DNA from: Bacteroidales bacterium
GTDB lineage: Bacteria > Bacteroidota > Bacteroidia > Bacteroidales > UBA10428
Length of the DNA: 64,000 nucleotides
Reading direction: 5' to 3'
NCBI GenBank assembly: GCA_016933335.1
Contig: JAFGBD010000004.1
Location: forward strand, 1 to 64,000
Part shown: positions 45,960-54,420 of the stretch, piece by piece
How the letters are laid out: each line of letters opens with the position of its first letter
How positions within the stretch are numbered: the first letter of the stretch is position 1
Translations under genes and position numbers: made by a program
The notes under the pieces: generated by a model
What the model was told of the DNA's origin: nothing
Database searches by the model: none
Seen by the model: the letters and a program-made list of their open reading frames with translations, nothing else

Positions 45960-47435
45960 TCACAACATTTCCCAGTGTGTACCGTCTTTTGTGTCATCGA
46001 TACGGATGCCAAGCTGTTGAAGCTTTTCCCTGATTTTATCAGCAGCGGCAAAATCTTTCCTGAGCCTGGCTTCATTACGGAATTCAAGCAGCATCTCTAC
46101 CAGTTCTGATGCCAGGAGTCTTTCCTTTTCTGAATCCTGCTTCTCATCCTTCAGTCCGAGCACATCGAATACGATCTCCCGGTATAGTTTCTTAAGTTCC
46201 CGGAGATCCTCTTCAGAGATGGTTTCTTTGCCATCATTCACAGAATTTATCAACCTGATCCCGTCAAAAAGGTGTGAGATGGCAACGGGGTAGTTCAGGT
46301 CATCATTCATAGCTTTGTAGCAGTTTCTGACCAGTTCTTTTGCACTGGTTGTTGATTTGCCGGAAGGCTTCAGGCCCTGCAGTATCTGTATTCCTTTCAT
46401 CATCCTGGCAAGTCCTTTTTCCGCAGCCTGCAATGCCTCATCTGAAAAATCGAGCGTACTGCGGTAATGGGCCTGCAGGACAAAAAATCTTACAGTCATG
46501 GGTTTATATGCCCGGGTAAGTTTTACGTGTGTTCCGGTGAAAAACTCGTTAAATGTGATAAAGTTATTCAGTGACCTGGCCATTTTCTGGCCTTCGATGG
46601 TTATCATGTTGTTATGCATCCAGTACCTGACAGGTTCTTTACCATTGGCAGCCACTGCCTGGGCTATTTCACATTCATGATGGGGGAAGAGGAGATCCAT
46701 TCCGCCGCCATGGATGTCGAAGGTCTCACCAAGATATTTGGTACCCATAACAGAGCATTCAAGGTGCCATCCCGGAAATCCTTCGCTCCATTCAGAAGGC
46801 CATTTCATAAGGTGCGTCGGACCGGCTTTTTTCCAGAGTGCAAAATCGAGCGGATAGCGTTTTTCGTCCTGGCGGTCAAGATCGCGGGTATTAACCAGCA
46901 GGTCTTCAATTTTCCTTCCTGAAAGCTTTCCATAGTGGTATTTGCGATGATATTTCTCAATGTCAAAGTATACAGAACCGTTGGTTACGTATGCATACCC
47001 GTTATCAAGGATCTTCTTTATCATCAGCTGCTGTTCGATGATATGACCTGATGCAAGCGGCTCGATGCTGGGAGGAAGCACGTTCAGTATCTCCATAACA
47101 TGCTGAAAAGCATATTTATATTTCTGCACCACCTCCATGGGTTCAAGCTGTTCGATCCTTGCCTTCTTTTCAATTTTGTCTTCCTCCCCGTCAGCAAGAT
47201 CACCTTCAAGATGGCCTACGTCGGTGATATTTCTGACATAACGGACTTTATACCCGATATGGTTCAGATAGCGAAAAAGCACGTCATATGTAACAGCCAT
47301 CCTGACATGGCCCAGGTGTGGCTCGCTGTAAACTGTCGGTCCGCAGACATACATGCCGACATGAGGCGGGTTGACGGGTTTAAAAAGCTCGGTTTTCTTT
47401 GTCAGGGAATTGTAAATATGGAATTGATGTTGCAT
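45960..47435 (-). CDS. cysS: Cysteinyl-tRNA synthetase
   Basis: The 491-residue class I synthetase has C31 in MYVCGPTVY, the HIGH-type motif HLGH (40-43), zinc-site residues in GWHLECSVM and HHECEIAQ, and KMARS in place of KMSKS. The C-terminal DALR-like helical part ends with [16 protein letters not shown]. It charges tRNA-Cys. The gene lies between the two SiaC-like genes on the same strand. Confidence 0.96.
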   Translation of the reverse strand: MQHQFHIYNSLTKKTELFKPVNPPHVGMYVCGPTVYSEPHLGHVRMAVTYDVLFRYLNHIGYKVRYVRNITDVGHLEGDLADGEEDKIEKKARIEQLEPMEVVQKYKYAFQHVMEILNVLPPSIEPLASGHIIEQQLMIKKILDNGYAYVTNGSVYFDIEKYHRKYHYGKLSGRKIEDLLVNTRDLDRQDEKRYPLDFALWKKAGPTHLMKWPSEWSEGFPGWHLECSVMGTKYLGETFDIHGGGMDLLFPHHECEIAQAVAANGKEPVRYWMHNNMITIEGQKMARSLNNFITFNEFFTGTHVKLTRAYKPMTVRFFVLQAHYRSTLDFSDEALQAAEKGLARMMKGIQILQGLKPSGKSTTSAKELVRNCYKAMNDDLNYPVAISHLFDGIRLINSVNDGKETISEEDLRELKKLYREIVFDVLGLKDEKQDSEKERLLASELVEMLLEFRNEARLRKDFAAADKIREKLQQLGIRIDDTKDGTHWEML

Positions 47436-47547
47436 GTTGATGATCTGGCAGATTAAGTGCTAAAATTAGCAAACAATTTTCAATCGTATCAGATTGTATA
47501 AAAAATATATAAGAATCAGTATGTTTGTTAAAGCATGGAGGAATATG

Positions 47548-47570
47548 AAAAATCCCGTCTGAAACGGGAT
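47548..47570 (-). terminator. Rho-independent terminator after SiaC-like copy 2
   Basis: On the minus strand ATCCCGT, loop TTCAG, ACGGGAT is followed by TTTTTC. It lies 41 bases beyond the stop of the gene at 47611 and before cysS, so that gene is probably transcribed alone. Confidence 0.8.
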
Positions 47571-47610
47571 CCTGTCAATGTGTGCCTGTAATATATTTAA
47601 AGTGTATCTG

Positions 47611-47988
47611 CTAATCGATAATTTCAGCATATTTCTGGTAGGTGAAATGAAATCTTTTCAGCATATCTTCATAGATTTCTCCTGATTCCAGCATCTCGTC
47701 GTCACCATCCTCATACATCCAGGTTATGCTGATCTTTTCAATATGATGATTGTTTTCAAAGCTCCTGAACAGATCCAGCAATTGTTTGGATACGCTTGTA
47801 TTGAAATAGTCAATGTTAAACTCAATATTGATCTCTTTAACGTCAATTTCCGAAGCCCATTTTATCAAAGGCTGAAAAAAAGCAAATGCATTTTCGGGCA
47901 TTGCCCTGCCTTCCATTTTGATTTCGCCCGTGGTACTAAAAAGGATACCGGGCATTGTTGGGGTTCTTTCAATATAAAGATCTTGCAT
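47611..47988 (-). CDS. SiaC-like regulatory phosphoprotein (DUF1987), copy 2
   Basis: The 125-residue paralogue of the gene at 45415 has the motif DYFNTSVSK, with T64 as the likely phosphosite, and MEGRAMPENAFAFFQPLIKW. The Thr here against Ser in copy 1 may mean different kinases or turnover. It has its own terminator. In Pseudomonas, SiaC binds a diguanylate cyclase; no such cyclase is present here, so the target is unknown. Confidence 0.82.
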   Translation of the reverse strand: MQDLYIERTPTMPGILFSTTGEIKMEGRAMPENAFAFFQPLIKWASEIDVKEINIEFNIDYFNTSVSKQLLDLFRSFENNHHIEKISITWMYEDGDDEMLESGEIYEDMLKRFHFTYQKYAEIID

Positions 47989-48223
47989 GGTTAATAATGT
48001 GGTTTTTTGATTTGAAAAATAAAGTTAAAGCATTTTTTTACGGGAATTCCATTTTAATTGACAAACCGGTCTTTTAAGTTGATGAACATCGTATTTAATA
48101 ATATGAAAAACAGGTGGATTTTTCATGCTTACATGCTAAAGTAATTTAAGAAAAAGGGGGTTTCAAAGAAAGATATTAACATGATGTGAATGAATATATT
48201 ATATTGATCCCATGTCATTATTT

Positions 48224-48916
48224 TCAGATCAGGTTTCGAATCTCGGCAGCCCGGATGATGATTTTCACTATTTCATCAATCGAAAGGGTCATGCAGTTAA
48301 AGCTAAGGTCAAAGCGGGTATAATCGGTATTCTTGCCTTCAAAATATTCACGGAACTGCTTTCTTTTTCTGTCGATGTCAAGTGCATATTGTTCAGACTC
48401 TTCGAGCGACAAATCCAGTTTTGCACTTGTTCTGAGAACACGCCATTCCAGGGGGGCTTCAAGATTAATATGCAGCGACCTGGGAATATCATGAGCGATT
48501 GCTACTCCACCTCGTCCGACAATAATCACATTGCCTTCACAGCTGATGTTTCTGATGACTCTTGCAATGGTATTCCTGATACGGCGGTCGCTTTTATAGT
48601 ATTTTGTTGAATGCGAAGTTATGATATCATCCAGGAGGCCTTTTTGTTCATATTTAAACACATACCGGATTTTTTCAGGATCCAGTTCAAGTTCTTTGGC
48701 AGATTCACTCATAATTTCTTTGGTGATATATTTCCATTCAATGTCTTTTCCCTTTACAAACATCTTTCTTGTAAGTTCTTCGGTCAGTTTCTCTGCAATA
48801 CGCCTGGCAGGGCATCCGTATTCCCTTGATATGGTGATGACAGGCCCGGGCTCTTTGACTTTTCCCAAATCTTCCTGGAGACGGTCAGACATATATTTAA
48901 GCAGATCGACTTTCAT
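48224..48916 (-). CDS. Cytidylate kinase-like protein
   Basis: The 230-residue protein belongs to the cytidylate-kinase-like family of P-loop proteins. It shows ITISREYGCPARRIAEKL near residues 27-44, where true CMP kinases have the P-loop GPxGSGKST. Also present are VIIVGRGGVAIAHDIPRSLHINLEAP and the LID-like RKRKQFREYFEG. The glycine-lysine of the standard P-loop is missing, so the substrate may differ from CMP. There is no signal peptide. Standalone gene, minus strand. Confidence 0.85.
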   Translation of the reverse strand: MKVDLLKYMSDRLQEDLGKVKEPGPVITISREYGCPARRIAEKLTEELTRKMFVKGKDIEWKYITKEIMSESAKELELDPEKIRYVFKYEQKGLLDDIITSHSTKYYKSDRRIRNTIARVIRNISCEGNVIIVGRGGVAIAHDIPRSLHINLEAPLEWRVLRTSAKLDLSLEESEQYALDIDRKRKQFREYFEGKNTDYTRFDLSFNCMTLSIDEIVKIIIRAAEIRNLI

Positions 48917-49058
48917 TTTGGCAGTTTTGGTTACAGGATATTATAAATATAACATTTTATAAATAATTTATCAAGTTATTTAAATTGTGTTATTAAATTC
49001 TTTTATTTGGAATATTTTTTCTCAAATATCAAATGAATTACGAACTTTAAGGAATGAT

Positions 49059-49595
49059 ATGAAAACAGTTGTTAACAAGGATATTTTAAAGAAAGCAATC
49101 CGCAATATTCCTGATTTTCCACGGAAAGGGATTCAGTTCAAAGACATTACGACACTTCTAAAAGATCCGGCATTATATCATTATGTCATTGAGCAGTTCA
49201 CAAATTATTACCGCAACAGGGGAATTACCAGGGTTGTTGCCATCGAGTCGAGAGGCTTTATCCTGGGAGGTATCCTGGCACATCAGCTGGGAGCCGGCTT
49301 TGTGCCTGTGCGTAAGCCGGGTAAATTACCAGCCGGGGTATACCGCAGATCCTACCAGCTTGAATACGGCGAAGATGCCCTTGAAATACACCGGGATGCG
49401 CTGGCTAAAGAAGATATTGTTCTGTGCCATGACGATTTGCTGGCTACGGGAGGCACAACCCTTGCAGCACTGGATCTGATCAGGGAATTCAGCGTCAGTA
49501 GGGTATATCTGGCCTACCTGGTTGAACTGGATGCCCTGGAGGGCAGAAAAAGAATAACAGGGGATTATGACATCTTTACGCTCATTCATTTTTAA
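49059..49595 (+). CDS. apt: Adenine phosphoribosyltransferase
   Basis: From the ATG at 49059, preceded by AAGGAA, the protein has 178 residues, as in other bacteria. It has IPDFPRKGIQFKDIT, AIESRGFILG, VPVRKPGKLP and the PRPP loop HDDLLATGGTT. It makes AMP from adenine and PRPP. It can recycle the adenine released by MtnP. The frame is open upstream to 48987 but without homology. Confidence 0.95.
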   Translation: MKTVVNKDILKKAIRNIPDFPRKGIQFKDITTLLKDPALYHYVIEQFTNYYRNRGITRVVAIESRGFILGGILAHQLGAGFVPVRKPGKLPAGVYRRSYQLEYGEDALEIHRDALAKEDIVLCHDDLLATGGTTLAALDLIREFSVSRVYLAYLVELDALEGRKRITGDYDIFTLIHF

Positions 49596-49745
49596 TAATC
49601 CTGTCCAGCGCGTATGGTATGACTCTGTTTCATTGCAGTTAATCCCTGCCCGGTTATGGTTATAATTGTTTCAAAAATTAGCATACCTTTACAGGTATCC
49701 ATTTATCAATAATTTTTAAAAGATAATTCAGGATCATTTAACATT

Positions 49746-49988
49746 ATGCGTATAAAAATAATAATAAGCCTGTTGTTGTTAATTGTGGCGGTGATTTGTG
49801 CCATCCAGAATGCAAATGCAATCACGGTAAGGTTTCTTTTCTGGGATGCCACATTGCCGGTGGCATTAATTATCGTTCTGACGCTGGCAGTGGGGGTAAT
49901 CCTCGGATTGATCCTCTCGCTGTCCGGTAAAAAGCCTGCAAAGGCTGTTGATAAAAAACCCGATGACGAAACATCGGAAAAGTTTTAG
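49746..49988 (+). CDS. LapA/DUF1049 family membrane protein
   Basis: The 80-residue protein has two membrane helices (about 4-20 and 38-60). The family pattern between them is AIQNANAITVRFLFWDATLPVAL. A charged lysine-rich tail follows. LapA in E. coli takes part in control of LPS assembly; the role in this organism is not shown. A near-consensus -7 element (TACCTTTA) lies about 60 bases upstream. It converges on gpmA. Confidence 0.82.
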   Translation: MRIKIIISLLLLIVAVICAIQNANAITVRFLFWDATLPVALIIVLTLAVGVILGLILSLSGKKPAKAVDKKPDDETSEKF

Positions 49989-50048
49989 CAGGGATTTACG
50001 GACCCGGATTTCAGGTCCCGGGGACTCAAAAAAAAGCGGCAGTCAATA

Positions 50049-50795
50049 TTACCTGGCTTTTCCCTGGTTTTTCACCGCTTCGGTTGCTTTTCTTATTTCT
50101 TCTTCGTCTCCCAGGTAATAATGCCTGACCGGTCTCAGGTCTGAGTCAAGCTCATAAATCAGGGGTATGCCTGTGGGGATATTCAGTTTAAGGACTGCCT
50201 CTTCACTCATGTTATCAAGATATTTCACCAAAGCCCTGAGGCTGTTCCCGTGTGCGGAAATCAGCACTCTTTTACCTTTTTTGATGGTTGGGGCTATTTC
50301 TTCATGCCAGTAAGGCAGGAACCGGGCAACCGTATCTTTCAGGCTTTCGGTCAGGGGAAGTTCTTTTTCATCGACATTGGCATAAACCCTCAGCTTACCC
50401 GGATACCGGTCATCTGTTTTTTCGAGTGCCGGTGGCGGTATGTCGTAGCTTCTTCTCCATATCAGCACCTGTTCTTCACCGTATTTTTTTGCCGTATCAG
50501 TTTTGTTCAGGCCCTGCAGTGCCCCGTAATGTCTTTCATTCAGTCTCCATGATTTTTCCCAGGGTATCCATAGCTGGTCCATTTCTTCAAGGCAGAGCCA
50601 AAGGGTTCGGAGTGCCCTTATCAGAACCGAAACGAACGCAATATCAAACTCATACCCGTTTTGTTTCAATACCTTCCCTGCTTTGATTGCTTCGTTTACA
50701 CCTTTTTCAGTAAGATCAACATCTGTCCAGCCTGTGAACTGGTTGGATTTGTTCCAGACGCTTTCGCCGTGCCTGAGTAAAACAACTTTAAACAT
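50049..50795 (-). CDS. gpmA: 2,3-bisphosphoglycerate-dependent phosphoglycerate mutase
   Basis: The 248-residue glycolytic enzyme starts [23 protein letters not shown], with the phosphohistidine in [17 protein letters not shown] and [18 protein letters not shown] follow. It interconverts 3- and 2-phosphoglycerate. Standalone gene on the minus strand, upstream of nothing co-directional within 45 bases except the permease, which reads into it. Confidence 0.95.
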   Translation of the reverse strand: MFKVVLLRHGESVWNKSNQFTGWTDVDLTEKGVNEAIKAGKVLKQNGYEFDIAFVSVLIRALRTLWLCLEEMDQLWIPWEKSWRLNERHYGALQGLNKTDTAKKYGEEQVLIWRRSYDIPPPALEKTDDRYPGKLRVYANVDEKELPLTESLKDTVARFLPYWHEEIAPTIKKGKRVLISAHGNSLRALVKYLDNMSEEAVLKLNIPTGIPLIYELDSDLRPVRHYYLGDEEEIRKATEAVKNQGKAR

Positions 50796-50840
50796 ATTCT
50801 TTTATTTTTGCGGTGAAATTAAAAACTATTCCTGAATTTG

Positions 50841-52121
50841 TCAATTTTTTATTCCCTGAAAGGCATATCCGGCGTTTTCAACCGCATCTCTGATTTTTTT
50901 CATGTCGATGTATTCTCCGTGAACGGTCACCTCGCCGGTCTCAAAATCTGCAGTGCTGTCATGGATGCCCTTTATGGCATTGATGCTGTTTTCAACAGAC
51001 ATCTTGCAGTGTCTGCAGGTCATTCCTTTTACGATCAGCTTTAATTCTTTCATCTCCGTTGGTTTATTGATGTTGGTGAATTCCTTTTTGCTTTTTTTAT
51101 GCCTGATCATGGTTTTTCGCAGGTAACCGAAAATGATGAGGGCAGAGAGTATGATACCCGAGCTCATCTTCAGCCACAATGGCAACAGTCCGTGTTCATG
51201 AACTGTATGGGTCATGTGAAGGGCGTTCAGGAACATTTCCCTGGGCAGCACGTAATCAATCAGCAATCCGAAGAACAATGCCCCGGTCATAATTGACACA
51301 AGGTAGGTCATGAGTGTTCTGCGGCCCATCACTTTCCCGATAACCGTAATGGTTGCGGCGTTGGTTGCTGGTCCTGCCATCAGGAAGACCAGGGCTGCTC
51401 CGGGTGATATGCCTTTAAGCATCAGTACGGCAGCAATAGGAACAGAGCTGGTGGCACAGACATAGACAGGGATTGAGGCGGCAAGGATGATCAGCATACC
51501 CAGAAAATCACTTTTGATGTAAGCCGCAAAGAAATCGTCAGGCACTGCAACAGCGATGAGGGCTGCTATGAGCAATCCGATCACTATCCATTTTGCGATA
51601 TCCATCAGGAAAGTGCCAAATGAATACCGCAGGACTTCCCATAACAGGTTACCTCTATGATTATTTGATTTTTGGGAGACTTCACTCATGGTTTTTTCCT
51701 GCCGGTTCTTCTTTTCCAGGAAGTTTGATACAAATCCGCCCGCGATTCCTGTGATGAAAGCAACCAGGGGACGAAGGACAGCCAGGGGAAGGCCAAGCAT
51801 TGAATAGGTGATGAGGATCGAATCCACGCCGGTTTGCGGGGTTGATATCAGAAAAGACACTGCCGAACCTTTTGAGGCACCGCTCCTGTAGAACGAAACG
51901 CCTGTCGGGATAACGCCGCAGCTGCAAAGAGGCATCGGAACACCCAGAAGTGCTGCATTCACAACAGAACCGGTATTGCTTCTGCCGAGAATCTTCCTGA
52001 TCTTCCCGTCGGGGAAGAAAATATGCAAAACCCCGGCTATCAGGAAGCCCAGAATCAGCCAGGGAGACATATCATAAAGTATACTGACAAGCTCCCTGAA
52101 ATATGATTTCAGAAATTCCAT
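50841..52121 (-). CDS. SO_0444-type Cu/Zn efflux permease fused to a heavy-metal-associated domain
   Basis: The 426-residue protein has about eight to ten membrane helices (residues 1-345) of the DUF318 permease family. The motif PMPLCSCGVIPTG carries a cysteine pair and is typical of this metal efflux group. After a basic linker, residues 355-426 form an HMA domain with GMTCRHCKMSVENS, whose CxxC pair would bind copper or zinc. Joining the carrier and its metal-binding domain suggests direct hand-over. It lies four bases after the CDF transporter gene in the direction of transcription. Confidence 0.88.
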   Translation of the reverse strand: MEFLKSYFRELVSILYDMSPWLILGFLIAGVLHIFFPDGKIRKILGRSNTGSVVNAALLGVPMPLCSCGVIPTGVSFYRSGASKGSAVSFLISTPQTGVDSILITYSMLGLPLAVLRPLVAFITGIAGGFVSNFLEKKNRQEKTMSEVSQKSNNHRGNLLWEVLRYSFGTFLMDIAKWIVIGLLIAALIAVAVPDDFFAAYIKSDFLGMLIILAASIPVYVCATSSVPIAAVLMLKGISPGAALVFLMAGPATNAATITVIGKVMGRRTLMTYLVSIMTGALFFGLLIDYVLPREMFLNALHMTHTVHEHGLLPLWLKMSSGIILSALIIFGYLRKTMIRHKKSKKEFTNINKPTEMKELKLIVKGMTCRHCKMSVENSINAIKGIHDSTADFETGEVTVHGEYIDMKKIRDAVENAGYAFQGIKN

Positions 52122-52125
52122 ACGA

Positions 52126-53031
52126 TTATCGTGAGTGGATCATCTCCTTGTTGTCACAGCAGTTGAACTCGTACTGTATAGTAACGTGCGAGATACCGAA
52201 TTTGTTCAGCAGGATCTCGTGTATCTTTTCTTTGATTTTTTCAGTCTGGCTGATCCTGATATCCTCTTTCAGATCGATATGGCATTCAAAGTGAATTTCA
52301 TTGTCGTTAAGGTTCCAGGCATGTACATGATGGATATTATCAATTTCAGGAAGAATTTCCAGTGCCTGTTTAACCTCGGTCAGTTCCAGTTCACGGGGGG
52401 TACCCTGCATCAGAATTCCCAGGGCCTGTTTCAGCACTGTCCATGTTTCTTTCAGGATGTACAATCCAACGATGACTGTTATGACGGGATCCAGCCAGTA
52501 CCATCCGAAAAAATAAATAAATACGGCACCAATTATAACGGCAACTGATGAGATCGTATCTCCCAGAAGGTGAAGATAGGCAGCCTTCACATTGATATTA
52601 TGCCGTGAGTCGCGCCGCAGGAGAAAAACTGATATAATGTTTGCAAGGAGTCCGGCTACTGCAACCACAAACATCACCTGGCCCATAACAGGTTCAGGAT
52701 TGCTGAGTCTTTTGAATGCCTCGGTGAACAGAAAGAAGGTGATAACAATCAGCACAATGGCGTTAAACAGGGCTGCCAGTATCTCAATGCGTTTATAGCC
52801 GAAGGTTTTCTTGTCGGTATAATCTTTTTTACTGATGAGATGTGCCATCCAGGCAATGAATACTGCAAAGGTATCGCCCAGGTTATGCAAGGCGTCTGAC
52901 AACAGGGCAAGGCTGTTGGATACCAGTCCCCCGATGATCTCAACAATGGTGATGGATAAATTCAGGACGGATGATATAAGGAGATTTTTCCCGCTGATAT
53001 CCTTATGATAATGGTGTTGATGATGTTCCAT
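52126..53031 (-). CDS. Cation diffusion facilitator (zinc-type) transporter
   Basis: The 301-residue protein has a histidine-rich start (MEHHQHHYHKD), six membrane helices (about 15-205) and a cytoplasmic C-terminal domain. The metal-site motifs SDALHNLGD and HLLGDTISS place histidine and aspartate in helices II and V, as in zinc exporters of the CzcD/ZitB group. It would move Zn2+ or Co2+ out of the cytoplasm. It is upstream of the permease-HMA gene with a four-base gap, so the two form a metal-resistance pair. No regulator is adjacent. Confidence 0.92.
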   Translation of the reverse strand: MEHHQHHYHKDISGKNLLISSVLNLSITIVEIIGGLVSNSLALLSDALHNLGDTFAVFIAWMAHLISKKDYTDKKTFGYKRIEILAALFNAIVLIVITFFLFTEAFKRLSNPEPVMGQVMFVVAVAGLLANIISVFLLRRDSRHNINVKAAYLHLLGDTISSVAVIIGAVFIYFFGWYWLDPVITVIVGLYILKETWTVLKQALGILMQGTPRELELTEVKQALEILPEIDNIHHVHAWNLNDNEIHFECHIDLKEDIRISQTEKIKEKIHEILLNKFGISHVTIQYEFNCCDNKEMIHSR

Positions 53032-53177
53032 AAGATGTCCGGATGCCGGTTTATGATTAACAATAGCCCTTGCAGGGTTACTGGCCTGTCATAGAACAAT
53101 TTTTATAAGGTTAAAGTTCAAATACGATAACCGTTCCTCATAAACCATTATACCGGTCCTTTGAACGGCTGCAGGTT

Positions 53178-54281
53178 TTATTCAGTGCGTGAAGGGCGCC
53201 TGAGATATACCAGTACCAGTCCGGCCAGCACAAGCGGGATACTGAGAAGCTGTCCCATATTCAGAAGCATTGTGCTTTCAAATGCCTCCTGGTCTGCCTT
53301 GATGAATTCGATGAAAAACCTTGACAGGAATACCAGGACCATGAACAGGCCTATATAAAAGCCGTTTTTTATCTTTGTGCCTTTGCGGATATATATCCAC
53401 AGCAGCAGCAGGAAGATGACCAGGTAAGCCGATGCTTCCATAATCTGGGTCGGATACCTGGGGAGTCCGTAAACACCTGCACTGAGAACCAGTTTCCGGC
53501 CTTGTTTTTCGATGCGATAGTCCAGTTCTTCAGGACGGGGATGCGTAACATCCAGCTGATAGATATAAGGTGCCAGGGCTCTTTTCAATCTCCGGCTGGC
53601 AAACAGTTCGGCTGTTGCGGTATCTTTCACACGCTGGGAGAACCTGACATAAATTTCAAGCGGAACTGCAGCATCCGGATGAGCGGAAGATGTGTCCTTC
53701 TTTTTGTACCATATTTTATCAATCATCTCATCGTCTGAGATCAGGCTGTTAAAATCCTGTACAAAGACAAATCCTGAATCATTGCCGGTATGTTTGCCGT
53801 AGATCTCGGAATTCATCAGGTTGCCCGTGCGGATCATGAATGCTGCCAGTGCAACCAGGATAGCCAGGCGATCGAGCGACCACAGGTACGGCAGTCTGGT
53901 TTTCCGTGAAAAAAGGTACATGCCAATCAGGATACCAGCCGCTGCACCATGGCTTGCCAGTCCCTGGTACCCGGTAAACCTGAAATCCTGTCCGATGGTT
54001 CCCCTCCAGGGCAGTATGATTTCCAGCGGATGTTCCGAATAGTAACCGAACTCATAAAACAGGCAATGTCCGAGCCGTGCACCGATAATGGTACTCAGGA
54101 TGACATAGATGGTGAGCTTTTCCATAATGGAGGTATCCAGGTTCTCCCGCTTAAGCATCCGGAGCATGATGAAATACCCGATAACAAACGAAAGGGCAAA
54201 TAACATGCTGTAATACCTCAGTTCAATAGCTCCCAGGTCTGCAATCTGAGGTTTGATGTTCCAGATAATAAAATTCAGCAT
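53178..54281 (-). CDS. lgt: Prolipoprotein diacylglyceryl transferase with enlarged arm domain
   Basis: Lgt attaches diacylglycerol to the lipobox cysteine of lipoproteins in the inner membrane. The 367-residue protein has seven or so helices, the signature RTGNLMNSEIYG and the downstream PTQIMEAS motif. The stretch between these two motifs is about 110 residues, much longer than in E. coli, and is soluble and charged. It probably forms an enlarged periplasmic arm. Many lipoproteins in this window are its likely substrates. A full promoter lies just upstream. Confidence 0.93.
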   Translation of the reverse strand: MLNFIIWNIKPQIADLGAIELRYYSMLFALSFVIGYFIMLRMLKRENLDTSIMEKLTIYVILSTIIGARLGHCLFYEFGYYSEHPLEIILPWRGTIGQDFRFTGYQGLASHGAAAGILIGMYLFSRKTRLPYLWSLDRLAILVALAAFMIRTGNLMNSEIYGKHTGNDSGFVFVQDFNSLISDDEMIDKIWYKKKDTSSAHPDAAVPLEIYVRFSQRVKDTATAELFASRRLKRALAPYIYQLDVTHPRPEELDYRIEKQGRKLVLSAGVYGLPRYPTQIMEASAYLVIFLLLLWIYIRKGTKIKNGFYIGLFMVLVFLSRFFIEFIKADQEAFESTMLLNMGQLLSIPLVLAGLVLVYLRRPSRTE

Positions 54282-54299
54282 TTAAGTCTTTTTTATATG

Positions 54300-54332
54300 C
54301 AAATCTAGCAAACTAATGTTAAAATATGCAAA
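54300..54332 (-). promoter_or_regulatory. Bacteroidota promoter of lgt (-33 and -7 elements)
   Basis: On the minus strand TTTG (54329-54332) and TAGATTTG (54300-54307) are separated by 21 bases, within the family range. The -7 element ends 18 bases before the lgt ATG at 54281. It is the best two-part promoter match in the window. Confidence 0.7.
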
Positions 54333-54401
54333 TTGAGAAACAAATCAACCGGTTGTTATATTTTTGAGGCAGCCGGCAATATTATGTTATTATAAAAGTT
54401 T

Positions 54402-54409
54402 TAAGTTTG
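54402..54409 (+). promoter_or_regulatory. Bacteroidota -7 element at the Ig-like lipoprotein gene
   Basis: TAAGTTTG matches TAnnTTTG and ends 11 bases before the TTG start at 54421. Transcription would begin about five bases before that codon, leaving almost no leader. Confidence 0.5.
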
Positions 54410-54420
54410 TATCTGAATAA

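Noticed and set aside
47446..47461. A -24/-12-like sequence TGGCAGATTAAGTGCT, with the right spacing for a sigma-54 promoter on the plus strand
   Set aside because: Two positions deviate, and no plus-strand gene begins within 1.5 kb downstream; cysS reads the other way. Probably chance.
49996..50030. GGACC/GGTCC inverted repeat between the LapA-like gene and gpmA
   Set aside because: The stem is short, with a long loop, and is not followed by a T run on either strand in the right place for a clear terminator.
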